A DNA stretch of 36,635 nucleotides from Pontibacter silvestris (GCF_020907275.1 NZ_JAJJWI010000032.1:1-36635), one strand, 5' to 3'; shown: positions 9,727 through 18,687, counted from the first letter of the stretch. Numbers and translations: made by a program. The notes: generated from the sequence alone by a model not told the origin.

Positions 9727-10776
9727 TCATTGCTCTTGACTTTCTAAAACAAATACTTCGGAAAAAGAGCCATTTTTTTCCTCTACAGGCTTCATTTTAA
9801 GTACTTCCTCAGCAAACTGCTCAGTTGCTGTTTTTACTGATCTTACATCTTTCGATCGCAGGTGGGAGGCAATAACATGGTTGCCAGCTTCTGGTATGGC
9901 CATTTTTCTTTTTTGTGACCCCGGGGTACGTAACAGCTTGAACATATCTTGCATAGCTTCCACACTTACCACGTTATCCTGATGCTGTGCATCTTTATAG
10001 TAATAGAGTAGCAACACAGGTTGTTTTACCTTGTTATAGGTTTCGGGTGTCATGGTCGTTTCAACAAGCTCCTGCAACTGGACTACTGCTTCCAGTCGAT
10101 AGCTGTCGTACCAGTACTTTTTGTGCTCATCACTCCTCTGGATGTTAACACTTTCTCCCCCTGCAGTATATCTGGCTAACTGTAGCCCCCAAGGATCGTT
10201 TAATATTGCTGTAGAATTATTGTAAATTTCGATATTAGGAGAAAACATAATCAGACTATGAATTTCAGGAAACTCAGCAGCCAGTTTAAGAGATAAAGTT
10301 CCTCCTGTAGATGTACTCATTAAAATCACCTTTTTGCCTAACCTGCGACCTATAGCATAAGCTTCCAGTGCAGAGTTCCACAGCCGGTCAGCCGTAAAAT
10401 GAAGCATAGGTTCATCAACTTTTAATCCATGGTCTGACAAACGGGTAAGTAAAAGGTTACATCCATACTTTTTTGCAAAGTATTTATGCGCAGGGTTTCC
10501 CTCTTCGTGGCTGGAAGAGAAACCATGCAGGTAGATGACAGCATATTCCGTTTGTGTTCTGGCTGAGTCGTTTGCCCAAATAATCTGAGCTTCATTACCT
10601 GGCTTTACAGGTAAACCACCTTCCTTTTTTCTAAGGTATCTTTCCAGTTCAGAGAGGTTCTCGGGAACCTCTGGAAGTTCTTTGCTATACATTGGCTTAT
10701 CGGGTTTCGGACCGAGAAGGTATGCTGCTACCGCTACTGTAATAATAGTCAGGATGGAATAAAAAAATATCTTCAT
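9727..10776 (-). CDS. Membrane-anchored alpha/beta hydrolase
   Basis: The 349-residue protein has an N-terminal hydrophobic segment (about 3-21) that looks like an uncleaved signal anchor, then an alpha/beta-hydrolase domain facing the periplasm. The oxyanion-hole HGF is at 84-86, the nucleophile elbow is MSTSTGG (153-159, predicted Ser156), and a late GNHV supplies the likely catalytic His. The elbow has Ser where the usual GxSxG pattern has its first Gly. The fold suggests an esterase, lipase or acylhydrolase; the substrate cannot be read. It is transcribed toward the terminator at 9641-9679 and is preceded by the TonB-dependent receptor gene on the same strand, but a terminator lies between them, so separate transcription is likely. 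Confidence 0.85.
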   Translation of the reverse strand: MKIFFYSILTIITVAVAAYLLGPKPDKPMYSKELPEVPENLSELERYLRKKEGGLPVKPGNEAQIIWANDSARTQTEYAVIYLHGFSSSHEEGNPAHKYFAKKYGCNLLLTRLSDHGLKVDEPMLHFTADRLWNSALEAYAIGRRLGKKVILMSTSTGGTLSLKLAAEFPEIHSLIMFSPNIEIYNNSTAILNDPWGLQLARYTAGGESVNIQRSDEHKKYWYDSYRLEAVVQLQELVETTMTPETYNKVKQPVLLLYYYKDAQHQDNVVSVEAMQDMFKLLRTPGSQKRKMAIPEAGNHVIASHLRSKDVRSVKTATEQFAEEVLKMKPVEEKNGSFSEVFVLESQEQ

Positions 10777-10886
10777 GCTATAAAATATAACTTATTGATT
10801 AATGTCTGTTCAGTCGGATGCCCACTTGACTGTTTAGTTTGTTTTGTGCTGGTGCTGTTAAGTAAAGTGTGATAACAGCTATAGGC

Positions 10887-10912
10887 AAGCTTCTCATACT
10901 CAGGAGAAGCTT
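10887..10912. repeat. Short perfect hairpin
   Basis: Arms AAGCTTCTC (10887-10895) and GAGAAGCTT (10904-10912) with an 8-base loop, upstream of the alpha/beta-hydrolase gene. There is no T-run on either side. It could be an operator or a leader structure; role unknown. Confidence 0.35.
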
Positions 10913-10925
10913 CTTCAATAAGTAG

Positions 10926-10972
10926 AAAAAAAGATACAGGTATCCGACATAATTAATCCGGATAACCTGTAT
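10926..10972 (-). terminator. Terminator after the TonB-dependent receptor
   Basis: On the - strand an imperfect hairpin (arms at 10958-10972 and 10934-10946, one bulged base, 11-base loop) is followed at once by a T-run (10926-10932 on the complement). It begins 18 bases after the receptor stop codon, as expected for an intrinsic terminator. Confidence 0.75.
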
Positions 10973-10990
10973 TGAAGCAAATGAGCTGAA

Positions 10991-13588
10991 TTAGAAGCTT
11001 ACTTTAAATTCTAGTCCGTATAGTGTTCTCTGCCCGTCTACAAAGGTTGGAATGCCAAAAGCGTTGCCTGTGTTACCGGCATCAATAATGTACTTTTCGT
11101 CGAAGAGGTTCTTAGCAAAAACACCTATCTCATACCGTGTTGCCTTATTAAAGCTAAAACCAGCCATCAAGTTTGCTATACCATAGCCTTCCTGGCTTAG
11201 TGCCTCGCTGTTACTGTCTTCAAAATATACCTTAGACTTATAAGAATAGCTTGGTCGAACGTATAATCCAACAATATCACCAAGCTTTTTATTAAAGTCT
11301 ATGCCAGCTGAAATAGTATGTTTAGGCGTTAAACGGAAAGTGTTACCAGCATATTCCTGTGGGTTACCATCAGAATCTTTGTCGTTAAACTCACCATTGA
11401 TATAACCATAGTTGGCAAACACGCTGCTGTTTTGCATAAAGTTATACTTTAACCCTGTTTCGATACCGAAGCTATGTGCTTTGCCGGCGTCTATAGATTG
11501 GCCTAGGCCACCAGCGCTGAGATTATAAACAGTCGTCTGGAAGTTGTTCCAGTCGTAATAGTAAGTGCTGAAGTCATAGTTAAGCTTACCTCCCAGCACA
11601 TTTCCTTTAACACCGGCTTCGTAACTCCACACAATTTCCGGCTTCAGATAGGTGGTTTGGTCAGGTTGTACATCAATTACTCCAGGTCGTCGACCACGTG
11701 CTACACTCACATAAATAGAGTTTCTGCTGAACAGATAATTTGCTGCTAAACGCCCTACGTAAGAGAAATAGTCTTTGGTAGTAGATATTTTTTCTTCAGA
11801 TGGGGCAAACAAAATGTTAGGATATGTTCCCAGAAATATTCCTAAAGGGCTAGGTGTAGCAGAAGGGTTAGACTGGTAAGCACCTGTTTGTTTCTCATAG
11901 GTACCTCTTAGACCTGCTGTAACAGAAAGCTTATCAGTAAAATCATAGGTACCATCGGCAAAGATTTCGAAAGCACTTGTTTTACCAAAGTTGGTATTCT
12001 CCTCTTCGTGATACGTACTTAAAGGTGCGCCTGCAAACACATTGAAAACAGCAGGTATGTTTGGTATGTTAGTCACATAGTTTGGCACACCATTCGTAAC
12101 CAGCGGTACTAACGGAATAGCGTCTAGTAAACCTTGCTTTTGAGCATCAGTTAGTTGAGCATTACCCTCTATCTGCTGTCTGATAGCAGGTATAAACAAG
12201 GTGTACATGCTCTGTTCATTTGTGCGAAACGGTACTCTCTGATAGCCATTTTCATAAAAGTAGTTGGCTCCAAAGAAACCAGAAAACTTCTCCTGATTAG
12301 TGTAGTTAAATCTTAGCTCCTGGCTTACCTGTTCACCTTTTGCAACCTCAGAGAGCCATAAGGCCGGAGCGGCAGTACCATCAGCATCAAACGACTCATC
12401 AGCTTTAAAATAACGGTATGCTGATGTGGATGTTAGTGCCCAACGCCCGGATAAATTGTGGTTGACAATTAAGGTAGGACCAAACACGTTGCGCTTAATA
12501 TACAGGTTTTCACCTTGCTCCAGGTCAGCAGTTGTGTTAGGCTCTGTGTCACCTCCAGCAGGAGCATAGGCCTTGCTTTTAAAGCTTGTACCCGGATAAT
12601 CGTCATATTGATAGTTCAGGATCAAATCAGCAGTGGTGTGTTCTCCCGGCAATACACGAATCACATCCCGAAAAGCATAGGTGCTTTTGCCATTCAGTTT
12701 TCCACCTGACCTGTTATTGATAAAGCCGTCCCGGTCGTTATAGGAAAACGCGAATCGGTTTAGCAGTTTTCCTTCCAGAATAGGAGTGTTGATAAAGCCT
12801 CTTGCAATTTTCTGGTCATAGTTACCATAGCCTACTTTTAGTTCACCCGTAACATAGTCCACAGGCTTGTTTTGGATAAGGTGTACGGCTCCAATTTGTG
12901 CGCCACGCCCAAAAAGCGTTCCCTGTGGTCCTTTCACAACCTCTACTCTTTCCATGTCGAATAGTTCCACAGCAGCTCCTCTAGCTCTTGAAATAGAAAC
13001 ACCGTCCTGAAAAACAGAAACGCGTGGCTGCACACGTGAGTCCCCGTCATCTGAGGTAATACCACGAATAACAAATCCAGGGTTGTTGGGGCTTTGCAGC
13101 TGTATTTGCAGGCCAGGTACATATTCAGCCAAGGCATCAAATTCCGTGATGTTCAATCTGTCAAGCGTCTTTCCATCCAGAGCAGACACTGCGATTGGCA
13201 CCTCAATACTAGTCTGAGTTCGCTTTTGCGTGCTTACTACCACCTCATTGATATTATAAGTTGATTCCTTCAGGCTTACATTGACCGTTTCAGTTGCACC
13301 AGCTTTAAGGGAAACTTTTTCGTTATGAGGAGTAAACCCTTGGAAACTTACTTTAAGGGTGTAGTTACCTGAAGGAATATTTTTTAAAATATAATTTCCT
13401 GACTGATCGGTGGAAGTGGCAGTGCTGGTTTCAGTAAGTACAACGGTGGCACCTGGAAGAGGCACACCTGTAACAGTTTGAACCTTACCCTTTATGCTTC
13501 CATTTCTACCCTGTGCCCACCCTGCAAGGGAAGTTAATAGGGCCAGTGCTAGTAGTAGCCCGAACCGGAGACGTACAACATGTTTCAT
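10991..13588 (-). CDS. TonB-dependent receptor with carboxypeptidase-regulatory N-terminus
   Basis: This 865-residue outer-membrane protein has a signal peptide (about 1-26, ending GWAQ), a carboxypeptidase-regulatory-like Ig domain (about 31-108), a TonB-box-like NEVVVSTQKR (114-123), a plug with VRGI-type strings (FVIRGITSDDGDSR, VEVVKGPQGTLFGRGAQIGA) and a 22-strand-type barrel that ends in Phe (FKVSF). The plug resembles receptors for siderophores, cobalamin or small organics more than SusC: it is shorter, has no STN domain and has no SusD partner. Such receptors pull scarce ligands across the outer membrane using TonB energy. No metal-uptake or ligand-processing gene is adjacent, so the ligand cannot be assigned. 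Confidence 0.92.
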   Translation of the reverse strand: MKHVVRLRFGLLLALALLTSLAGWAQGRNGSIKGKVQTVTGVPLPGATVVLTETSTATSTDQSGNYILKNIPSGNYTLKVSFQGFTPHNEKVSLKAGATETVNVSLKESTYNINEVVVSTQKRTQTSIEVPIAVSALDGKTLDRLNITEFDALAEYVPGLQIQLQSPNNPGFVIRGITSDDGDSRVQPRVSVFQDGVSISRARGAAVELFDMERVEVVKGPQGTLFGRGAQIGAVHLIQNKPVDYVTGELKVGYGNYDQKIARGFINTPILEGKLLNRFAFSYNDRDGFINNRSGGKLNGKSTYAFRDVIRVLPGEHTTADLILNYQYDDYPGTSFKSKAYAPAGGDTEPNTTADLEQGENLYIKRNVFGPTLIVNHNLSGRWALTSTSAYRYFKADESFDADGTAAPALWLSEVAKGEQVSQELRFNYTNQEKFSGFFGANYFYENGYQRVPFRTNEQSMYTLFIPAIRQQIEGNAQLTDAQKQGLLDAIPLVPLVTNGVPNYVTNIPNIPAVFNVFAGAPLSTYHEEENTNFGKTSAFEIFADGTYDFTDKLSVTAGLRGTYEKQTGAYQSNPSATPSPLGIFLGTYPNILFAPSEEKISTTKDYFSYVGRLAANYLFSRNSIYVSVARGRRPGVIDVQPDQTTYLKPEIVWSYEAGVKGNVLGGKLNYDFSTYYYDWNNFQTTVYNLSAGGLGQSIDAGKAHSFGIETGLKYNFMQNSSVFANYGYINGEFNDKDSDGNPQEYAGNTFRLTPKHTISAGIDFNKKLGDIVGLYVRPSYSYKSKVYFEDSNSEALSQEGYGIANLMAGFSFNKATRYEIGVFAKNLFDEKYIIDAGNTGNAFGIPTFVDGQRTLYGLEFKVSF

Positions 13589-14167
13589 CTGATTAATTGA
13601 ATTAATTGTTTATGGTTTGATATCTGTCCTTGAACTTCTTAAAAGTCAGCGCCGAATCCAGTTCTGTTATGGCTTCTAGCTTAGTGCTATGTGTTTTAGG
13701 TCAGCTTATTTCAGGCACTTTCTTTTATTTTTATTCATCTCCTGTTGATGGCCTTAATGTGCTACCAAAAAGAAGGAACAATAGCAGAGACTTCTAAGGC
13801 CTCATTTTAAAGTTGCAAGTATAGGAGAAGGCAGGCCCTTGTTTGATTTCTGAAATATTAATGTTTGGTTAAATAATTGTTTCTAAAAAGCTAAAGCTTT
13901 TAAAATGAATCGGCTATGGTTTTTATGGATATACTATTGTGAGTGAAAGCTTCTGAAGGCTTGGTTCAAGGCACTTTCTCTATACCTGATGCTTGATAAA
14001 AACCTCCTTTAATTTTGCTACACATAGATCCACTATACTTCTGTATAGTGTTTTATCTTCTACATCTTTTCTATACCTTGCCAACCAGGCATGAAGCTGG
14101 GAGGACAGATCTCTTTACTAAATTAAAACAACTCCTCTAGAATTATAAAAGTTAGATTTCCACTTAA
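13589..14167. other. Intergenic region between divergent genes
   Basis: About 580 bases separate the divergent receptor and small orphan genes. I see no convincing reading frame and could not recognise a riboswitch by eye. The only clear structure is the hairpin at 14031-14050. Promoters for both flanking genes presumably lie here, but none fits the Bacteroidota consensus well enough to name. Confidence 0.5.
14031..14050 (+). terminator. Small hairpin followed by TTTTAT
   Basis: Perfect 8-bp arms CACTATAC (14031-14038) and GTATAGTG (14043-14050) around a TTCT loop, followed by TTTTATCTTC. It looks like a weak intrinsic terminator on the + strand, although no gene that would use it is visible upstream. 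It could instead be an operator-type palindrome in front of the gene at 14168. Confidence 0.4.
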
Positions 14168-14512
14168 ATGGATAGCGTAAATAAGAAAGAAGACTATAAC
14201 CCAAGTATAGCCTATGAATACTTGGTAATGCTGGCTTTTAACTGCCCCAGAAACCGTGATCCTTTTGGCTTGGCTTATTTCGGGATTTATGATGATAACA
14301 CAGGTGAAGGGGTTGGACACGATGTTAAATTTGGAGTTTCTGCTGCAATCAGGAAAGTGGCAAATGATAGCTGGGGAACCAAATACTTTAGTCCATTAAT
14401 GCAGCTGGATCGGAAACTGTGGAAAAATCCTGATGTAAATAAGGAAGAGCTAAACCAGATAATTGACGAGGCGCATCAACTGTTTGCAGAAGTAGGAGTA
14501 GAGCCTGTTTAA
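14168..14512 (+). CDS. Hypothetical small acidic protein
   Basis: I do not recognise this 114-residue protein. It has no signal peptide or membrane segment, so it should be cytosolic. The composition is ordinary for a folded protein, with aromatic clusters (AYEYLVMLAFNCP, FGLAYFGIYDD), a glycine-rich turn GEGVGHDVKFG and a helical, acidic C-terminus. The frame opens with ATG, is clean to its TAA and is followed 57 bases later by a strong hairpin, which supports a real single-gene unit. It stands alone between divergent and far-spaced neighbours, so context gives no role. Confidence 0.65.
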   Translation: MDSVNKKEDYNPSIAYEYLVMLAFNCPRNRDPFGLAYFGIYDDNTGEGVGHDVKFGVSAAIRKVANDSWGTKYFSPLMQLDRKLWKNPDVNKEELNQIIDEAHQLFAEVGVEPV

Positions 14513-14569
14513 GCGACTACTATGTTGTAAAAGCTATGTAAAGTTTCAGCTTAAGGATGTTGCCTTACT

Positions 14570-14640
14570 TACTGCTATACAGATAAAGCCCTGAAAAGAA
14601 TATCTTAAGTTTTTTTCAGGGCTTTATCTGTATAGCAGTA
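14570..14640. terminator. Long perfect hairpin (28-bp stem), terminator-like
   Basis: Arms 14570-14597 and 14613-14640 are exact inverse complements over 28 bases, with a 15-base loop. The inner part (AAAGCCCTGAAAA and TTTTTTCAGGGCTTT) is a classic bidirectional terminator core. The outer part (TACTGCTATACAGA and its complement) is an additional perfect extension. It sits 57 bases after the small orphan gene. The length is well above what termination needs. Confidence 0.75.
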
Positions 14641-15324
14641 ATAAATTTCATGCAAAAAATAAAGACTACTTATCATAATTACTTCTATAACAAATTTTAC
14701 TACCTGCTCTCAATAATCAAGGTTAAATAATTGTAAAAAAAAGTAGTGCCTGATTATAAAAAATAATGCCCTGTGAATCAGCTTATTACTAAGCTTAGGC
14801 AAACGTATTTCAGACATGAATCCATTCTGAATATAAAATTTAAGAAGGTTTGTTTTTGGAATTAGATAAAGTTATATAATTTTGGACCGTTATACATATT
14901 TGGTCTAACGTTCCATTGTGATTATCTAATATTTAGGGTTGGATATACAGCAGTATCTCCTATGACTAACCAACTGGAACATAAATCAGGTTTGTATATG
15001 TGGTCTTAAGATTGTTACTATAATAGATAACAGTCCGGAAATTGAACATGAAGTGTTAGGTCAATAACTGGGTATGCTTCTCTGTGTATAGTGGATGATT
15101 TTACGAATTATGTAACTTCTAAATCTCAGCCTGATGGGCCTGAAGGAAGCTCATTGTTTTGTAATGAAATCAGTAAGAAAAAAGCTTGAATGCTTAAAGT
15201 GATAAAAATACTGATTTTATTATAAATTCTAGGAATAGAGCTTTAGACAGACAGACATAAGTAGTATATTAGGCCATTGTTAAAAGTTAAGTATAGCATT
15301 TTCAGTAATTTAACACAGGCGCAG
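14641..15324. other. Long AT-rich non-coding stretch before the lipid operon
   Basis: Nearly 700 AT-rich bases hold no intact gene. By hand, 14962-15189 can be read as a series of short peptides in different frames broken by stops, possibly a decayed small gene (weak). The stretch must contain the promoter and leader of the serine palmitoyltransferase operon, but I cannot place a promoter confidently. Confidence 0.4.
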
Positions 15325-16566
15325 ATGGGCAATAAGTTACGCGAGATGATCATTGCTCGCGAAAAAAGTGCCGCTTACAAGGCAGCAGAAAGGGCTAAAG
15401 CGGAGGGAGCATACCCATATTTCAGGTCTATCGAGTCAGCTCAGGATACAGAGGTAATTATAGAGGGAAAAAAAGTATTGATGTTTGGTTCTAATGCTTA
15501 TTTAGGATTAACCAATCACCCAAAAGTAAAAGAAGCCGCTACAAGAGCTATTGAGGTATACGGTACAGGTTGTGCCGGCTCAAGGTTTCTGAACGGCACC
15601 CTCGATATTCACCTGGAGTTGGAAAACAGACTGGCAGAATATGTAGGCAAAGATGCTGCCCTGGTATTTAGTACAGGCTTTCAGGTTAATCTGGGCGTTA
15701 TTTCCAGTCTTACGGGCCGCAACGACTACATCATTTTAGATGAGTTCAACCATGCTTCTATTATTGATGGCAGCAGGCTGTCTTTCTCTAAGGTGCTTAA
15801 GTATAAGCATAACGACATGAAGGACCTGGAGCAAAAGCTAAGTAAGCTGCCAATAGATGCTATCAAGCTGATTGTGGTCGATGGTGTGTTCAGCATGGAA
15901 GGTGACATTGTGAAGCTGCCTGAACTGGTGGCCCTGGCTGAGCGCTATGGCGGTAGTATTATGGTAGACGATGCACATGGACTTGGCGTAATTGGAGAGC
16001 AAGGTGCTGGTACAGCCTCTCACTTTGGGCTTACAGACCAGGTGGATCTTATAATGGGTACTTTCAGTAAGTCCTTTGCTTCTTTAGGAGGGTTTATTGC
16101 CAGCGACCATGATACTATTCAATACCTAAAGACGCATGCACGGTCTCTGATTTTTAGTGCCAGCATGTCTCCGGCATCTGTAGCCAGCACTATTGCTGCC
16201 CTTGATATTATTCAATCTGAACCAGAGCGTCTGGAGCAGTTGTGGGATAATACTAGGTATGCCATAAAACTCTTGCAGGAGGAAGGATTAGAATTAGGAC
16301 CAACAGAGTCTCCTATCATTCCAATCTATATAAGAGATAATGATAAGACTTTTCAGGTAACACGGGTGCTGCAGGACAATGGCGTTTTTGTAAACCCTGT
16401 AGTGGCTCCGGCTGTGCCTGCTGACTCTACGTTGATTCGGCTTTCAATTATGGCAACACACACGTTTAGCCAAATAGAGGAAGCTGTTACAAAAATTTCG
16501 CATGCTTTTAAACTAATAGGAGTAGATACTCCCAAAACAGCATATGAAGCGAGTAGAGCAAGTTGA
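15325..16566 (+). CDS. spt: Serine palmitoyltransferase
   Basis: This 413-residue, PLP-dependent alpha-oxoamine synthase condenses L-serine with a long acyl thioester to give 3-ketosphinganine, the committed step of sphingolipid synthesis. PLP residues are visible: His143 in DEFNHASI, Asp216/His218 in VDDAHGLG, and the Schiff-base lysine Lys249 in GTFSKSFASLGG. Other family members (KBL, AONS, ALAS) share the fold; the TFSKSFASLGGF string and the neighbours favour Spt. The frame opens at a TTG at 15277, but the ATG at 15325 gives the standard short N-terminus. The protein is soluble, as bacterial Spt enzymes are. It is the first gene of the lipid block, and the next gene overlaps its end by 23 bases. 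Confidence 0.92.
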   Translation: MGNKLREMIIAREKSAAYKAAERAKAEGAYPYFRSIESAQDTEVIIEGKKVLMFGSNAYLGLTNHPKVKEAATRAIEVYGTGCAGSRFLNGTLDIHLELENRLAEYVGKDAALVFSTGFQVNLGVISSLTGRNDYIILDEFNHASIIDGSRLSFSKVLKYKHNDMKDLEQKLSKLPIDAIKLIVVDGVFSMEGDIVKLPELVALAERYGGSIMVDDAHGLGVIGEQGAGTASHFGLTDQVDLIMGTFSKSFASLGGFIASDHDTIQYLKTHARSLIFSASMSPASVASTIAALDIIQSEPERLEQLWDNTRYAIKLLQEEGLELGPTESPIIPIYIRDNDKTFQVTRVLQDNGVFVNPVVAPAVPADSTLIRLSIMATHTFSQIEEAVTKISHAFKLIGVDTPKTAYEASRAS

Positions 16567-17665
16567 TTCAAAACAAAAGCTCAAAGCCTTTATTGACTTT
16601 CCGCATCAGTTGTATAAAGATGATCCCTATTATGTACCGGAGCTTTATATAGCACAAAAGGATTTGCTTACACCAGGCAAACATCCTTTTCATGAACATT
16701 CTTCTATACAGCTGTACCTGGCTTATCAGGATGGGGAAGTAGTAGGAAGAATAGCCGCAATACTAAACAATAACCATAATGCTTTCAACAATACACAAGA
16801 TGGCTTTTTCGGCTTTTTTGACTGTGTAGATGATGGTGAAGTGGCAGACATGCTGTTTAAGGAGGTGCATCAATGGTTAGTTGGAAAAGGTGCTGAATCT
16901 GTGATTGGGCCTATGAATTTTTCCACTAACGAAACATGCGGTCTGTTGGTGGAAGGTTTCGACAGTTCACCAGTAGCCATGATGCCTTATAATTATAGCT
17001 ACTATATGCAGCTGCTTGAAAAGCTGGGCTTTCAAAAGAAGGTGGATCTGTTGGCATACCAGTTCCTGGCTGAGAACTACAACGATAAGCCTTACAGGTT
17101 ATCGGAAGTAATTAGAAAACGGCTAGAGCAGAAAGATATTATCATCAGGCCGATCAACCTGAAGAGATTTAACGAAGAAGCAGCAAGCCTGCGAGAGATT
17201 TACAATACTGCCTGGGACAAAAACCTTGGGTTTGTACCAATGACCCCCAAGGAATTTGACCATATGGCAAAAGACCTGAAAATGGTTATAGATCCTGACT
17301 TCTGCCTGATAGCAGAACATAAGGGTAAAATGGTCGGCTTTTCATTGGCTATCCCTGATATTAACCAGGTGTTTAAGAAAATCAAAAAAGGACGCCTTTT
17401 GCCGACAGGGATATTTAAGTTATTGCTTCTTCGGAAGAAGATCAACGCCGTCAGGATTATTGCCTTAGGTGTGGTAGAAGGATACCGAAAGCTTGGCATC
17501 GAAGCTTGTTTTTATGGCTCTGCTATGCAGAAGTACCGCGAGAAGAACATGAAAATGGCAGAGGCTTCCTGGATACTGGAAAACAATGCTTTAATGAACC
17601 AGGGACTGCTGAACATGGATGCTAAACCTTATAAAAGGTACAGGATCTACGAAAAATCAATATGA
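16544..17665 (+). CDS. GNAT-superfamily acyltransferase, candidate bacterial ceramide synthase
   Basis: The 373-residue protein has a C-terminal GNAT-like fold: the strand LIAEHKGKMVGFSLAIPD, then a diagnostic ALGVVEGYRKLGIEACFY acyl-donor loop near residue 310. An N-terminal segment contains the motif GPMNFSTNETCGLLVEGF. Proteins of this type recur next to bacterial spt genes. From established work, the Caulobacter ceramide synthase bCerS is a GNAT-superfamily N-acyltransferase with no relation to eukaryotic ceramide synthases; I infer the same N-acylation of the sphingoid base here. The gene overlaps spt by 23 bases and the next gene by 4, implying translational coupling of three consecutive enzymes. 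Fold and context are strong; the exact reaction is inferred. Confidence 0.75.
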   Translation: MKRVEQVDSKQKLKAFIDFPHQLYKDDPYYVPELYIAQKDLLTPGKHPFHEHSSIQLYLAYQDGEVVGRIAAILNNNHNAFNNTQDGFFGFFDCVDDGEVADMLFKEVHQWLVGKGAESVIGPMNFSTNETCGLLVEGFDSSPVAMMPYNYSYYMQLLEKLGFQKKVDLLAYQFLAENYNDKPYRLSEVIRKRLEQKDIIIRPINLKRFNEEAASLREIYNTAWDKNLGFVPMTPKEFDHMAKDLKMVIDPDFCLIAEHKGKMVGFSLAIPDINQVFKKIKKGRLLPTGIFKLLLLRKKINAVRIIALGVVEGYRKLGIEACFYGSAMQKYREKNMKMAEASWILENNALMNQGLLNMDAKPYKRYRIYEKSI

Positions 17666-18654
17666 GCGAACGCATACTGATAACGGGGGCAAGTGGGTTT
17701 GTAGGCTACCATCTTATTGAGGCTGCCTTGCAGGCAGGGCTGGAGGTTTATGCCGCCGTACGCCCATCCAGTGAGGTGGCACACTTAAAGCCTTTTGACC
17801 TAAAATTTACTTCTCTCGATTTTTCTAATGTTAATGCGCTAAAGCAAGAACTGGAGGAAAAACAGTATCAGTACATTATACATGCGGCTGGCATAACCAA
17901 AGCCAGAAGCGAACAGGAGTATAACAAAGTAAATGCTGAATTTACAAAGAACCTGGCTTTAGCCGCTTCAGATGCGGATATTCTGCTGAAGAAGTTTGTG
18001 TTTGTCAGTAGTTTGGCTGCGCTTGGGCCTATTGCCTATAAAGATGCGGCACCAATACATGAATTAAGCCCTGCACAGCCGGTGACAGGTTATGGAAGAA
18101 GCAAGTTGCTGGCAGAAAAGTACTTGTCAGAGATCAAGAAGCTTCCTTTAGTGGTTCTGAGGCCTACTGCAGTTTATGGACCAAGAGAGAAAGATATCTT
18201 TATTCTCATGAAAACGCTGAATAAAGGACTAGATCCTTACATTAGCCGGCAGATGCAGCGGCTGAGCTTTGTTTATGTGGCAGATCTGGCAAAAGTGGCT
18301 TTGGAGGCATTAAAAGCCAAAGAAAACCATGTAAGCTATAATGTTTCCGACGGGAACAGTTATAATCGTTATGCGCTGGCTGATATTACAAAGCGCTTAT
18401 TAGGCAAAAAAGCGGTACGGGTTCATTTGCCAATGAGTGTGGTGAGGATAGTGGCGAAGGTATTGGAAACAGCTTATGCGAATGGCGAAAAAGTGCCGGT
18501 GCTGAATAAAGAAAAGTTAAATGAGTTAACTGCCGAGAACTGGAATTGCAGCATCGACAGAATAAAGAAAGATTTAGGCTTTATGCCTGAGTATGACTTG
18601 GAAAAAGGACTCTCGCAGACGTTGCGGTGGTACAAAGAGCATAAGTGGTTATAA
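17662..18654 (+). CDS. NAD(P)-dependent ketoreductase of the extended SDR type, candidate 3-ketosphinganine/ketoceramide reductase
   Basis: The 330-residue protein is an extended short-chain dehydrogenase: nucleotide-binding TGASGFVGYH at 8-17, catalytic Ser116/Ser117 in VFVSSLA and the YxxxK pair Tyr144/Lys148 in GYGRSK. Such proteins are usually annotated as NAD-dependent epimerases. By established analogy, Caulobacter CerR and B. thetaiotaomicron BT_0972 belong to this type and reduce the 3-keto group of the sphingoid product, which is the missing step between Spt and dihydroceramide. The start ATG overlaps the preceding stop (ATGA). A 33-base gap then precedes the inositol-phosphate synthase gene. 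A sugar epimerase remains the alternative, but the neighbours make it unlikely. Confidence 0.78.
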   Translation: MSERILITGASGFVGYHLIEAALQAGLEVYAAVRPSSEVAHLKPFDLKFTSLDFSNVNALKQELEEKQYQYIIHAAGITKARSEQEYNKVNAEFTKNLALAASDADILLKKFVFVSSLAALGPIAYKDAAPIHELSPAQPVTGYGRSKLLAEKYLSEIKKLPLVVLRPTAVYGPREKDIFILMKTLNKGLDPYISRQMQRLSFVYVADLAKVALEALKAKENHVSYNVSDGNSYNRYALADITKRLLGKKAVRVHLPMSVVRIVAKVLETAYANGEKVPVLNKEKLNELTAENWNCSIDRIKKDLGFMPEYDLEKGLSQTLRWYKEHKWL

Positions 18655-18687
18655 GATTTAAATATAGTTTTTGATATATTAAATAGA

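Noticed and set aside
14570..14640. Inverted repeat as the end of an insertion sequence
   Set aside because: No transposase or convincing target duplication is nearby, and the core has terminator features.
15277..15324. TTG at 15277 as the spt start
   Set aside because: It adds 16 residues that do not look like a conserved N-terminus; the ATG at 15325 gives the usual bacterial Spt beginning.
15325..16566. Glycine C-acetyltransferase or 8-amino-7-oxononanoate synthase
   Set aside because: These share the fold, but no threonine-degradation or biotin genes are near and the active-site string and neighbours fit serine palmitoyltransferase.
18663..18673. TATAGTTTTTG before the inositol-phosphate synthase as an internal promoter
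   Set aside because: Spacing of the TA and TTTG parts is off by one and there is no upstream element, in a 33-base gap inside a compact gene block.
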